Shown: positions 47,549 through 57,081 of the stretch, piece by piece | How the letters are laid out: the number at the start of each line of letters is the position of its first letter | How positions within the stretch are numbered: the stretch's first letter is position 1 | Assembly: GCA_030427705.1 (NCBI GenBank) | Contig: JAUIBR010000006.1 | Span: 1-64,000 of the forward strand | DNA: 64,000 nucleotides | Direction: 5' to 3' | Origin: a bacterium | GTDB taxonomy: Bacteria > Myxococcota_A > Bradymonadia > Bradymonadales > Bradymonadaceae | Position numbers and translations under genes: made by a program | The notes under the pieces: generated by a model | Told to the model about the DNA's origin: nothing | The model's database searches: none | The model's input: the letters and a program-made list of their open reading frames with translations, nothing else

Positions 47549-49225
47549 ATGCGAATTCGATGCACTCTAATTCTCTCGGTTCTATTTTTTGCCGCATGCG
47601 CAGATGAAGGCACGGCTCCTGTCGACGAGGACTGGGGCAGCACACCTTATGTGGACACCGGAGGCAAGGGTGACTTGATTGGTGGAGACAGCCGATTTGA
47701 GGTGCACGATCCCAACGTTCCTCAGGTGTATCGGCAGGTCGCTGAGTCCACAGCCTTGATCTTCTCGACCCTGAACATCGCTGATATTGACGCAAACACG
47801 ATCCGACTTAACTCGCGGACGATGAACCAAAAGAAGCTGCAATCTGAAGGCATGCCGCTGTGTTCGACCGAACGATTCCGAGATGATGCGGCACCGGGAT
47901 ACTGCACGGGTTTCCTTATCGGGCCTGATTTGGTCGCGACCGCAGGTCATTGCGTGAACGGCCACACACTCTGCCAAAACATGGCGTTTGCGTTTGGTTT
48001 CTCGAAAGACAACCCGTCCGATACCGCATTGACACTGCCTCGCGAGGACTTCTACCGCTGCGAAACCATCGTCGGCCAGGAGTACGATCAGGGTGAGCAG
48101 ACGCTTCAGGAATTTGCGAACGGCGAACTCTGGCAAGACTGGGCGGTCATCAAGCTGGACCGTCCCGTCACGGGAAGGCGTCCTCTTCCGGTTGACCTCA
48201 GCGCTTCGCCCGCTGTCGGTGAATCTGTAACCGCCGTCGGCCATCCGTCCGGACTCGCCATGAAAGTCACGCGCGGCAAGGTCGTCAGCAACGCAAACCC
48301 CGAGTACTACACCACGGATCTCGACATCTATAAGGGCAACTCCGGAAGTCCGGTCGTCGATACGAGCGGCGTTGTCCGCGGCATCGTGGTTCGTGGCTCC
48401 GGTGGGGCGAGCTTCATCGAAAACAACGGCTGCCTTGAGTCGAAGGTCTGCGATGCGGTGGGCCCGCGTTGCCTCGGTAATCAGGTGCTGCATCCCAAGG
48501 GTCTGGCCGGCTATCTGCCCACCGATCTGCGCATCCACACGAACTTTGACCGGCCTCAAGCGCGCGTCCGCGGCTCGCTTGAACACGATATTCACATCGA
48601 TGCAAACGGGCCCCTTACCTTTGTCACGATGAACATGAACGGGTTCTCGATGGACCCGAAGAAACTGAAGTTTGAGCTCACCAAAGTCGGCTCAAACACG
48701 ACGTTGTTGATGGAGCGCCCTAAGAAGTTCAATAAGGGAACGACCCGCTACACGCGGACAACAACGGCGTTCAACGGCCAAGACGCCGAAGGAACGTACC
48801 GCCTTCGGATTACCGACCTCGATGGCGATGCCAGCGCACGGGTCGATTGGTTACAGATTGTGGTTGGGACCTCGCAGCGCCCCGTGGACGTCGTGGAAAC
48901 ACGGCCGGCGGCTTGGGTCGGGACCGCTTGCGACTCAGACAGCGACTGCGATTTCTCGGAATCCGGTTCGCCAGGATTGTGCTTTGAGTTTGGTTCGGGC
49001 GTGTCTTACTGCACTGTTCCTTGCGAGGGTTTTTGCCCAGACCGAGCAGGTCACGCCACGACCTTCTGCGTCGCATCTGACAGCGACCAAACCGGCGTCT
49101 GCGCTTCTCGCCCAGCAGCCGAAAACGCCTTCTGCGCCACCATTCCTGGCAGTCGCGAGGTAGACCGCGAGCGATTTATTGGGAGTTCGTCGGCTCCTGC
49201 TACGTCCCGAAGCGTCTGCGAATGA
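47549..49225 (+). CDS. trypsin-like serine protease lipoprotein with P-domain
   Basis: A 558-residue lipoprotein (MRIRCTLILSVLFFAAC, lipobox at Cys17). After an acidic linker comes an S1/V8-like protease with His134 (ATAGHCV), Asp197 (WQDWAVIKL) and Ser265 (GNSGSPV), a complete triad. Then a P/Homo-B-like beta domain (RVRGSLEHDIHIDANGPLTF onwards) and a C-terminal Cys-rich part. It is secreted to the envelope and likely cleaves surface or foreign proteins. The ATG at 47549 (AAGG seven bases upstream) is preferred to a longer in-frame start at 47462. It is convergent with the next gene, with no bases between their stops. Confidence 0.92.
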   Translation: MRIRCTLILSVLFFAACADEGTAPVDEDWGSTPYVDTGGKGDLIGGDSRFEVHDPNVPQVYRQVAESTALIFSTLNIADIDANTIRLNSRTMNQKKLQSEGMPLCSTERFRDDAAPGYCTGFLIGPDLVATAGHCVNGHTLCQNMAFAFGFSKDNPSDTALTLPREDFYRCETIVGQEYDQGEQTLQEFANGELWQDWAVIKLDRPVTGRRPLPVDLSASPAVGESVTAVGHPSGLAMKVTRGKVVSNANPEYYTTDLDIYKGNSGSPVVDTSGVVRGIVVRGSGGASFIENNGCLESKVCDAVGPRCLGNQVLHPKGLAGYLPTDLRIHTNFDRPQARVRGSLEHDIHIDANGPLTFVTMNMNGFSMDPKKLKFELTKVGSNTTLLMERPKKFNKGTTRYTRTTTAFNGQDAEGTYRLRITDLDGDASARVDWLQIVVGTSQRPVDVVETRPAAWVGTACDSDSDCDFSESGSPGLCFEFGSGVSYCTVPCEGFCPDRAGHATTFCVASDSDQTGVCASRPAAENAFCATIPGSREVDRERFIGSSSAPATSRSVCE

Positions 49226-49903
49226 TTATTCAATGCAGACGCTTTTGTCCTGACCTGGGACGGATTCGCACATTGAATAGTTTGGCAAACAATCGGCGAC
49301 CGAATTGCAGAACAGGGTACATGCATCGTCAAAACAGGCACCCGATTCGCAGAACATATTGGCGGTGCAACCCGTTCGAACCCCTCGCAAGCCGTCGCAC
49401 GTCGTGACGCTGATGTCATTCATGCAGACCTCGACTTGGCGGTCAGTGATCGCACTGGTTTTTCGTTCGGGAAAACGAACGAAATCAGGGCATCCCAATA
49501 CGGATCGCAGCATGCAGCGACTTCCTTGGACGCCAAGATCGACGCAGGCCATGGTTGTTGGACAATCTGAACGGGTGTCACAAGGTCGGCACAGGTCAGC
49601 GGTGTCAACACAGCGATCGACTCCGGAGATCTCGACGCAGATCTCCGCACCGGTGCAATCGCAGCTGTCGCTACAAAAGCTGCGACATGCCGCATCGGAC
49701 TCCTCCACTGCGTCACAATCGCAACCACCTTCATCGATGTTGTTGGAACCACTCGAGTTGTTGGTGTTGTTCGAGTTGTTGATGTTCTCGTCCGCACTGG
49801 GCGGCGACTCCAAGCATCCCACGAGACACAAAACCATCATGAGGCTTGTCAGCTTCGCCAAAATCCGTCTTCCCCGAGTGTCAGGACGAAAAGTTTTCGA
49901 CAT
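49226..49903 (-). CDS. Asn-linker Cys-rich lipoprotein
   Basis: A 225-residue lipoprotein. Lipobox LVGC, then the linker NINNSNNTNNSSGSNN, then three or four Cys-rich segments (CDCDAVEESDAACRSFCSD, CRPCDTRSDCPTTMACV, and so on) that look like small disulfide domains found in many secreted Myxococcota proteins. Function not recognised. The preferred ATG is at 49903; the frame is open to 49924. It is divergent from the PKD lipoprotein gene, 126 bases away. Confidence 0.8.
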   Translation of the reverse strand: MSKTFRPDTRGRRILAKLTSLMMVLCLVGCLESPPSADENINNSNNTNNSSGSNNIDEGGCDCDAVEESDAACRSFCSDSCDCTGAEICVEISGVDRCVDTADLCRPCDTRSDCPTTMACVDLGVQGSRCMLRSVLGCPDFVRFPERKTSAITDRQVEVCMNDISVTTCDGLRGVRTGCTANMFCESGACFDDACTLFCNSVADCLPNYSMCESVPGQDKSVCIE

Positions 49904-50029
49904 TGTGAGTCCATGCTCCCACAAATTGACAATTTATCAAAACCGCTTCGTCACCGTGCTGCCCTTGATTTTTAAATCTCACCTGCTAGTTTCCGGCCGC
50001 ACTGCGAGATATTTCGCCGGAGATCCCCT

Positions 50030-52099
50030 ATGAACCTCTCCTATCGCCTCGTCGGCCTTGTCGTTGTCTCCCTCTTCGCCGCAGCATGTACAGCTGAGGG
50101 CGACCTGCCGAACAACGAAAATGGCATTCCACTTGCCAACGCCGGAGAGAATCTTGTCGTCGCTGTCGGAAGTACGGTTGAGCTCTCCGGAGCGGATAGC
50201 GTCGACCCTGACGGCGATACCCTCACGTATCGTTGGCAATTGACCGTTCCGGCTGGCTCCTCGGCCGCGTTGAACAGCAATACACTTGAAGATGTCGAAT
50301 TTGGCGCAGACACGCCCGGCACCTACCGCGTTGTTCTGATCGTCAACGATGGCTTCGTGGACTCGAGCCCTGATACGGTCACGATCACCGCAGAAGTCGG
50401 CGGCCCGAACAACGTCAACAACACGAACAACGTCAATAACGTCGACAATCGACGTCCGATCGCAAACGCTGGAACCGACCAGAACGTGCAGACGGGAATG
50501 GCGGTCCAGCTCAACGGCACCGGAAGTTCTGATCCCGATGGCGATTCGCTGACGTTCGATTGGTTGATTGAAGGTCGGCCGGCCGGCTCGACCGCGCAGC
50601 TGAGCGACACGAACGTACCGCAGCCAACCTTTACGCCGGACGTCGATGGTGAGTACGAGCTTAGCGTCGTTGTCTCGGATGGTCAGATTGAGAGTGTTCC
50701 TGACACGGTGTTCATCCGAGCGTTCTCGGACAACACGCCGCCAATCGCCAATGCTGGTGCGGACCAGACGGTGGCGACGGGCAGCCGAGTTCAGCTTGAT
50801 GGCAGCACCAGTTTTGATGCCGATGCCGACCCACTGACCTATGTTTGGTCTCTGGTTTCGACGCCAAACGGCTCAACAACAACGCTGAGCGCGTCCGACA
50901 TTGTGAACCCCACGTTCACCCCAGATACCGACGGTGATTATGTCATCCGGTTGATTGTCAACGACGGCTCAAACGACAGCAATCCAGATGAACTCGTCGT
51001 CACCAGCACAAACGACAACGTGCCGCCCGTGGCCCACGCTGGCGTCGACCAAAACGTGGCTGTTGGCGCGACGGTGACACTAAATGGCTCGATGAGCTCG
51101 GACGCAAACGACGATGCAATCACCTACAGCTGGAGCCTGACCACGGTGCCTTCTGGTAGTTCGGCCTCACTGAGCAGCACGAACTCCATCACGCCCACGT
51201 TCGACGCCGATGTTGAGGGCACTTATATCGCACAGTTGGTCGTCAATGACGGCGAGGTCGATAGCCCACCAAACACGGTAACCATCGTGGCGACGCTGAA
51301 TAACGTCCCACCCGTCGCTAACGCAGGCCCTGACCAGCCGGTTCAGACCGGTGACATGGTGATCTTGGACGGCACTGGCAGCTCGGACGCCGATGGCGAC
51401 ACCATCACTTACAACTGGACCATCACCGCCAAGCCCGCGGGCAGCACCGCAACGTTGGACGACTCAAGCAGTGATATCCCAATCTTCACCGCTGACCTTG
51501 ATGGAACCTATGTCATCCAGTTGATGGTCAATGACGGGAACGTCGATAGCGCGCCAGATTCAACGGTCGTGACCGCCGTTACGCCCTCCAACCCCGCACC
51601 CACGATGCAGGGCCAGATCATTATCACCGAGATCATGATGGATCCTGACACGTTGAACGACACGTTTGGTGAGTGGTTTGAAGTTTACAATCCGTCGACT
51701 ACGCAAACCTACGACCTGCAAAATTGCGTGCTTGAAGACTTTGGGATCGATTCGCACACGATTGGTGGTAGTCTTTCAATTGGACCTCAACAGTACCTCA
51801 CGTTTGCACGTAATAGCATGCCGGGCTTCACTCCTGACTATGTGTACAGCGGGTTTCTTCTGGCAAACGGACTGGATGAAATCATCTTAAGCTGTGGCGG
51901 CAATGAGATTTCTAACGTGATTTATGGTTCAGCGGTCGGCTTCCCGGCCCCGGTCGGAGCAAGCATCCAGCTGATCCGCGACCAATATGGCGAGGTCTCC
52001 AACGACATGGGTGTCAACTGGTGCGTCTCAACCAATGACTTCAACGGGGACAAAGGTACGCCAGGCCTGGCCAACGAGTTCCAGTCCGCCTGCCAGTGA
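50030..52099 (+). CDS. PKD-repeat/lamin-tail lipoprotein
   Basis: A 689-residue lipoprotein (MNLSYRLVGLVVVSLFAAAC). Five PKD/REJ-like Ig repeats of about 95 residues follow, each opening with P(I/V)ANAG.DQ.V..G, with an Asn-Asn linker (NNVNNTNNVNNVDN) between repeats 1 and 2. The C-terminal 150 residues are a lamin-tail (LTD) domain (IIITEIMMDPDTLNDTFGEW). Surface-exposed scaffold or adhesion role is likely. The ATG at 50030 has GGAG eight bases upstream. Its TGA overlaps the GTG of the CapA-like gene, the first of a four-gene overlapping run. Confidence 0.92.
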   Translation: MNLSYRLVGLVVVSLFAAACTAEGDLPNNENGIPLANAGENLVVAVGSTVELSGADSVDPDGDTLTYRWQLTVPAGSSAALNSNTLEDVEFGADTPGTYRVVLIVNDGFVDSSPDTVTITAEVGGPNNVNNTNNVNNVDNRRPIANAGTDQNVQTGMAVQLNGTGSSDPDGDSLTFDWLIEGRPAGSTAQLSDTNVPQPTFTPDVDGEYELSVVVSDGQIESVPDTVFIRAFSDNTPPIANAGADQTVATGSRVQLDGSTSFDADADPLTYVWSLVSTPNGSTTTLSASDIVNPTFTPDTDGDYVIRLIVNDGSNDSNPDELVVTSTNDNVPPVAHAGVDQNVAVGATVTLNGSMSSDANDDAITYSWSLTTVPSGSSASLSSTNSITPTFDADVEGTYIAQLVVNDGEVDSPPNTVTIVATLNNVPPVANAGPDQPVQTGDMVILDGTGSSDADGDTITYNWTITAKPAGSTATLDDSSSDIPIFTADLDGTYVIQLMVNDGNVDSAPDSTVVTAVTPSNPAPTMQGQIIITEIMMDPDTLNDTFGEWFEVYNPSTTQTYDLQNCVLEDFGIDSHTIGGSLSIGPQQYLTFARNSMPGFTPDYVYSGFLLANGLDEIILSCGGNEISNVIYGSAVGFPAPVGASIQLIRDQYGEVSNDMGVNWCVSTNDFNGDKGTPGLANEFQSACQ

Positions 52100-52890
52100 C
52101 CGTCCTCATGACCGGCGAAGTTAGCTTCGCCAGCCACACCGAAAATCCTTGGTTAACCGCGGGATGGGCACGTAAGACGCGTGCGCAGATCTCCGCCACT
52201 ACCTTGGCTTCTCCACTTGTCGAAGACACCGCCTTCGCGGCGCATGGCTTGCGCGCAGCTGGGTTCGATGCGGTTTCACTAGCGTCGGCAAAGCTCATTG
52301 ATTCAGGTGGGTTGGAGCCCACGTTGGCCTTGCTATCCGACCTGGGCGTGAAGACCATCGGCGCAGGGGAACGTGCCTACGAACCTGCCATCGTAGAGCA
52401 AGGCGGCGAGCGGGTTGCCTTCCTCGCCGCGACCTCGACTCCAATCGAAGCCGACATACCGGTGGCATACCTCGGCGATTCCCGTTTCATAGAGGCGGTT
52501 GGAAACATGGGCGAGCACGACATCGATAGCTTGTATCTGATGCTCAATGTCCCTCAGCCCGGCTTGCGGGTTGATGGCGATGCAGACTTCTCAGCCCTGA
52601 TGGTCGACTTTGATGGCATCGTGGTTTCCGGCCGAAGTCTGCCGCTGCACCCAATCCGGTCGACTTCCAGTTTTGTTGCCTTCCCCGGGGTGTTCCACGA
52701 TGCGACTGCGAAGGGCATTCGATGGGCAACCGCGGTCTGGGCCAACCGAGGTAAATGTGAGTTTTCGCCCGTTTCGCAGCGCCGCAACCCGCCGTTGACG
52801 CGAACAGGAACACGCCTTCCCATGCGATTGTTGGGAGTAGGAGACTCCATCAGGGATGTCGCAGAGCCCTTGGAAAAGAGCTGGTTCTAA
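52096..52890 (+). CDS. degenerate CapA (PGA_cap)-like protein
   Basis: A 264-residue protein. Residues about 45-115 (LRAAGFDAVSLASAKLIDSGG, LLSDLGVKTIGAGERAYEP, GGERVAFLAATS) align with CapA/PgsA metallophosphatase-like enzymes. The NNHxxDxG metal motif is replaced by SAKLIDSGG and the N-terminal GDxMLGR is absent, so metal catalysis is doubtful. No signal peptide is visible, so it may be cytoplasmic. GTG start at 52096 overlapping the previous stop. It lies between a surface lipoprotein and the kinase-STAND-TPR protein. Confidence 0.65.
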   Translation: MTVLMTGEVSFASHTENPWLTAGWARKTRAQISATTLASPLVEDTAFAAHGLRAAGFDAVSLASAKLIDSGGLEPTLALLSDLGVKTIGAGERAYEPAIVEQGGERVAFLAATSTPIEADIPVAYLGDSRFIEAVGNMGEHDIDSLYLMLNVPQPGLRVDGDADFSALMVDFDGIVVSGRSLPLHPIRSTSSFVAFPGVFHDATAKGIRWATAVWANRGKCEFSPVSQRRNPPLTRTGTRLPMRLLGVGDSIRDVAEPLEKSWF

Positions 52891-52906
52891 GGCATACAAA
52901 ACACCG

Positions 52907-55900
52907 ATGACCGACCACCCAAACAAAAGCCCAGAGACCACGCCGCATCTGCTGATGGGCGAAGACGATCTCGAGACGATCGCGGTCCCTCACGGCGCCC
53001 CGCCGACGCCTAACCAATGGTCTGCTACGACCGTTGTCGCGGGGCAATTCGAGCTCGTTCGCCCATTAGGCGAGGGCGGGATGGGCGAGGTCTTTCTTGC
53101 GCGGGACAATCAGTTGGGTCGATTGGTTGCTCTCAAAACGATGCGAATTCCAAAGACGACGACAGACGAGGAGTTCGTCGCGTTCGTGCGCATGTTCCGC
53201 CGTGATGCCGCAACCACCGCACGTTTGAACCATCCCCGCATTGTGACCATGCACCAGTTTGGCGTGCACGGTGCGACGCCATTCATGGTGATGGAGTATG
53301 TCGCCGGCGAGACGCTCTTCGATGCGCTCTTCGATGGCGAACTGCCGGTGCCAAGGGTGCTCAAGTACGCGACCCAGCTGGCTGAGGGTATGCTCTACGC
53401 TCACAAGCACGGCGTGATTCACCGCGACCTAAAACCTTCGAACCTGGTCATCGACGAGAGCGGGGACCTGAAGATCTTGGACTTCGGTGTGGCCATCCTG
53501 CAGGTCGAACGCGACCAATTGATGCGCGACTTTGGGATCGCCGAAGACTCGCAGCTTGAGTCCCATCTGGGCGAAAATATCGATATCGCAGGGACGCCCT
53601 CATATATGGCGCCTGAGCAGATCGAAGGACATGACCAAACCAACAAGGTCGACATCTGGGCCTTTGGAATCTTGCTCTACGAGATGCTGGCAGGCGTTCG
53701 CCCGTTTTACACGCGCGAGCAGGTCCTGAACGATGAACCGAACTGGAAGTTCCCCGGCGACACGCCGCAGCCGTTAATCGAACTGATTCGGGACTGCCTA
53801 AACCATGCCCCCGAAATTCGCCCAAAGGACTTCTCCGAGATTCTAGGTCGGCTCAGCGAGGTCACAGGTGGGGCGGAAGAAGTCCATGTGCCAGCAAAAA
53901 GCACGAACATCGTCGCGCGAACTGATGCGTATATCGGTCGCAAAAACGAGATGGACATCATTGCTGCGAACCTGGCGGAGCACCAATTGGTCTCGGTCAT
54001 CGGGCCTGGTGGCGTTGGAAAAACTCGTTTCGTGACCGAGTTCAGTCTTCGGCATGGCGCGATGTTCGAAAGCGTTTTCTTCGCGGACCTCAGTGAGTCC
54101 ACAACACTTGAAGGTGTTCTCGCCGTCGTCGCGGATACGTTGTCGATCCCGGTCGGTGGCCAAGACCCTGAGCAGAAGCTGATTTGGGCCTTGGAGCGCC
54201 GAGGCCGAATGCTCTTGGTTTTGGACAACTGCGAACAAATTGTCGACATCATGGCAGGGGCGCTCACCCGTTGGTCGGCTGGCGCGCCAAACATGCGGTT
54301 CTTGGTCACCAGTCGTGAGTCGCTTGGCATCGAGGTCGAGACGGTCGTTGAGCTTGATGCGTTGGATCCATCCTCGGAAGCCAAAGACCTTTTCATCGTG
54401 CGTGCCAAAGAGGCCAGCCCACAGTGGCGACCAGACGAATCGGATCTCAAAGCGCTCCGAGATCTGATGGAGTTGTTGGACGGTCTGCCTCTCGCGATCG
54501 AATTGGCCGCGGCTCGCGTTGGCGTGCTGCCGCCCGAAAAAATGTTGGACCGTGTACGCAGTCAACTTGATGTCTTGCGGTCTCGCCGTCGCGATATGCC
54601 TGAGCGACAGGCGACATTGGTCGGGGCGATTGAGTGGTCCTGGCGGCTTTTGAGCAGTGGCGAGAAGGGCGTGCTGGCGCAGCTCAGCATTTTTGATGGT
54701 TCGTTTACGCTCGAAGACGCCGAGGCGGTCGTGGAAGTCGACATCCTGGGCGGCTCTCCGTTCGTCTTGGACGTACTCGAAGACCTGATCGCAAAGTCGC
54801 TGGTGAAACACGACCAGCAGGGCGGCCTGTTTTCGATTCTTAATGCGATTCGCACGTTCTCTGCCGCAAAACTCAAGAGCAGCGATGAAGGCTGGCGCCC
54901 TGATATCGACGACTGGCCGAAACACGTTGGGTTGCGACATTGTGAGTACTTTTCGACGTTCTCGACAGTCCTTGAGCCGTTGAAGAACCCCGCTCACCAG
55001 GCACAGCTCATCAACGCCAGGGATAATCTCTTTGCGGCATTGAACTTCGCGCTCGAGCATGGCTTGGGAGAGCATGCGGTCAATGTTGTTGGTTCGTTGA
55101 ACCGTCTTCTAGAAACGACAGGGCCGTTCAAACTTGGTGTTTGGATGTGCGAACAGGTTGCGGGCCTGGACCTTGAGCCCGCACAACGGCTCCGTGTCAT
55201 GCATCGCCTCGCCAATTTCCGGCGACAGCTCTCGGATTGGGATGCGACCGTGACGCTGCTAGACGAATGCCAGACCCTCGCCGAAGAGCTTGGCGAGGAT
55301 ACTGAACTGGCCGAGATTCACCTGAACTTTGGGCGCGTTCTAGATCGTCAGGGTGACTACGCGGGTGCAAAGGAACAGTTCGAAAGCGCGCTGACCTTGA
55401 GCCAAAAATCGGGTGCGGTAGGTCCACAGGTTTCCGCGCTTGGGAACTTGGGCAACGTGGCGCTCGACATGGGCGACTACGACCTGTCCGAGAAGTACTA
55501 CAAAGACGCTGTTCAGCTCGCCATCGAGTCGGGGTTGCGTCGCGCGGAAGGGTCATGGCTGGGAAATCTTGGAATCGTCGAATACTACCGTGGTGACTAC
55601 GAAGCAGCGGGTCGTTATTACGAACGCGCAATCGTCATCAGTCGGGACGCAGGCGATATCCGTGCTGAAAACGTCTGGCAGGGAAATCTTGGTGACGTCG
55701 AGATGGTGCGAAAGGCCTACGACAAAGCCGAGATGCGCTACCGGCGAGCAGCGGACTTTTCCCGCCAGATTGGGGCGCGATTCAATGAAGGTGTGAACCT
55801 CGGACGCTTGGGAATCGTCGAGACCTATCGGAAGCGCAACACCATGGCGTTGGCCTACTTCGAACAAGCCGAAGAGATTGCGAGGGAGCTCGGCAACACG

Positions 55901-56314
55901 GCCTTCGCCGGCCGGTGGCAGGGCTACGCAGGTCGTGTGTACCTGCAACAGGACCTTCATTTCGAAGCATTAGAAGCCCTTGATGCAGCCATCGAAGTCG
56001 CAGAGGAAATTGGCGACAAACGACATCTGGCGATCTGGAAAGGCTGGACTGGGTTGGTTTACGAGGCACTCCAAGATCCTGAGCGTGCTCGTCAGGAATT
56101 TGCTGTGGCAAAGGTCCTCTCAGACGAGATTGGGGATCATGCGAACTCGATGGTGTGGCGCATATCGGAAGCCATCTTGGATGTTGAAGAAGGCAAGCTA
56201 GAAGACCCAGCAGCAGTGCTCGCCGATTTGATTGAACAGACCGAAGAACTGCATCTCTCGGACCCGAAGATCGAAGAGAGAATCGATGTGCTCCGTGCAT
56301 TGGTGGAGCGATGA
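52907..56314 (+). CDS. Ser/Thr kinase fused to STAND NTPase and TPR repeats
   Basis: A 1135-residue soluble signalling protein. Hanks kinase (about 45-320): GEGGMGEV (55-62), VALK, HRDLKPSN (172-179), DFGVA and GTPSYMAPEQ. NB-ARC-type STAND NTPase (about 345-660): P-loop GPGGVGKT (366-373), Walker B LLVLDNCEQ, sensor TSRES and GLPLAIELAA. Then a winged-helix-like part and about ten TPR repeats (700-1135) of the LGNLGNVALDMGDYDLSEKYY type. No transmembrane segment. STAND proteins oligomerise on binding a ligand through the repeats; here that could switch the kinase. ATG 52907 is assumed; an in-frame ATG at 52856 overlaps the previous gene. It is followed by a lipoprotein gene overlapping by four bases. 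Confidence 0.93.
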   Translation: MTDHPNKSPETTPHLLMGEDDLETIAVPHGAPPTPNQWSATTVVAGQFELVRPLGEGGMGEVFLARDNQLGRLVALKTMRIPKTTTDEEFVAFVRMFRRDAATTARLNHPRIVTMHQFGVHGATPFMVMEYVAGETLFDALFDGELPVPRVLKYATQLAEGMLYAHKHGVIHRDLKPSNLVIDESGDLKILDFGVAILQVERDQLMRDFGIAEDSQLESHLGENIDIAGTPSYMAPEQIEGHDQTNKVDIWAFGILLYEMLAGVRPFYTREQVLNDEPNWKFPGDTPQPLIELIRDCLNHAPEIRPKDFSEILGRLSEVTGGAEEVHVPAKSTNIVARTDAYIGRKNEMDIIAANLAEHQLVSVIGPGGVGKTRFVTEFSLRHGAMFESVFFADLSESTTLEGVLAVVADTLSIPVGGQDPEQKLIWALERRGRMLLVLDNCEQIVDIMAGALTRWSAGAPNMRFLVTSRESLGIEVETVVELDALDPSSEAKDLFIVRAKEASPQWRPDESDLKALRDLMELLDGLPLAIELAAARVGVLPPEKMLDRVRSQLDVLRSRRRDMPERQATLVGAIEWSWRLLSSGEKGVLAQLSIFDGSFTLEDAEAVVEVDILGGSPFVLDVLEDLIAKSLVKHDQQGGLFSILNAIRTFSAAKLKSSDEGWRPDIDDWPKHVGLRHCEYFSTFSTVLEPLKNPAHQAQLINARDNLFAALNFALEHGLGEHAVNVVGSLNRLLETTGPFKLGVWMCEQVAGLDLEPAQRLRVMHRLANFRRQLSDWDATVTLLDECQTLAEELGEDTELAEIHLNFGRVLDRQGDYAGAKEQFESALTLSQKSGAVGPQVSALGNLGNVALDMGDYDLSEKYYKDAVQLAIESGLRRAEGSWLGNLGIVEYYRGDYEAAGRYYERAIVISRDAGDIRAENVWQGNLGDVEMVRKAYDKAEMRYRRAADFSRQIGARFNEGVNLGRLGIVETYRKRNTMALAYFEQAEEIARELGNTAFAGRWQGYAGRVYLQQDLHFEALEALDAAIEVAEEIGDKRHLAIWKGWTGLVYEALQDPERARQEFAVAKVLSDEIGDHANSMVWRISEAILDVEEGKLEDPAAVLADLIEQTEELHLSDPKIEERIDVLRALVER

Positions 56315-57081
56315 AGTACCTGTTTGCCATCTTGTTGGTTTTGGTAGGGTGCGAAGGCAACTCCTCTCCCGCCGCACCCAAAACCGCCGAAGAGCCAAAG
56401 CCGGCCGAAGAATCGCTGGAGATTGAAGGCGATTTCTTTGGCGATGAACTAGGCGAGGAAGCCGCCGAACTTGGCAGCGATTTCTCGGTTGTCCCCTGTG
56501 TCGGAGCGACGCCCGAAGAACAAGCGAATCTGGACCATCCCCGCATTATTCGTGGCCAGGTCGTGGCTCCATTTGGACGCCTTGCCCATCGTTCGTTATG
56601 GGATCTGATCGTGCCAGACGCGCATGCCGTGCCGGTGGGCGGCGAGAACACCGTGCCGAATCAGGAAATCCAATTGGTGGAGTTTGGAAGTAAAGGCGAG
56701 CCGCTGAAAGTGCTAGCCACGGCCACATCGGACGCCCTTGGACGCTACTGTTTTAAGTTGCCAAAAAATGTCACCTATGGCGTCAGTCTGGGTTTGCGCA
56801 CGGGAGCCGGAGACAACCAATTGCGCGCGGTGGTCCTAAGCCGCGGTCATTCCAACATCTCGTTGAGCAGCGAGGTCGTGCTCGCGCTGGCCTTGGAACA
56901 GGGAAAGCTGGAATCCAAACGGCGAGAGTGGCTGGTAAACCTGCACACCTATGCAGATTCCGCGGTCGACCTGTTAGACCCCTTTGAGCTTGAGGACGGC
57001 ACGAACGTCGTGGCGGGAAAGCAAGAAGTGAAGACCCATTTGCTGGCCGATGAACGCTTCGCAGCTGCCTTAGAACGCTAA
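56311..57081 (+). CDS. small lipoprotein, unknown function
   Basis: A 256-residue lipoprotein (MKYLFAILLVLVGC, Cys14). An acidic/Pro linker leads into a beta-sandwich (about 75-180, IIRGQVVAPFGRL..., carboxypeptidase regulatory-like or Ig-like) and a helical end. Not recognised further. ATG overlaps the kinase stop by four bases (ATGA), so it is the last gene of the four-gene run. It converges with the BKACE gene and overlaps its stop by four bases. Confidence 0.75.
   Translation: MKYLFAILLVLVGCEGNSSPAAPKTAEEPKPAEESLEIEGDFFGDELGEEAAELGSDFSVVPCVGATPEEQANLDHPRIIRGQVVAPFGRLAHRSLWDLIVPDAHAVPVGGENTVPNQEIQLVEFGSKGEPLKVLATATSDALGRYCFKLPKNVTYGVSLGLRTGAGDNQLRAVVLSRGHSNISLSSEVVLALALEQGKLESKRREWLVNLHTYADSAVDLLDPFELEDGTNVVAGKQEVKTHLLADERFAAALER

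Noticed and set aside
53843-55075. 410-codon ORF antisense to the kinase-STAND gene
   Set aside because: A frame shadow; the plus-strand kinase and NB-ARC motifs are unambiguous.
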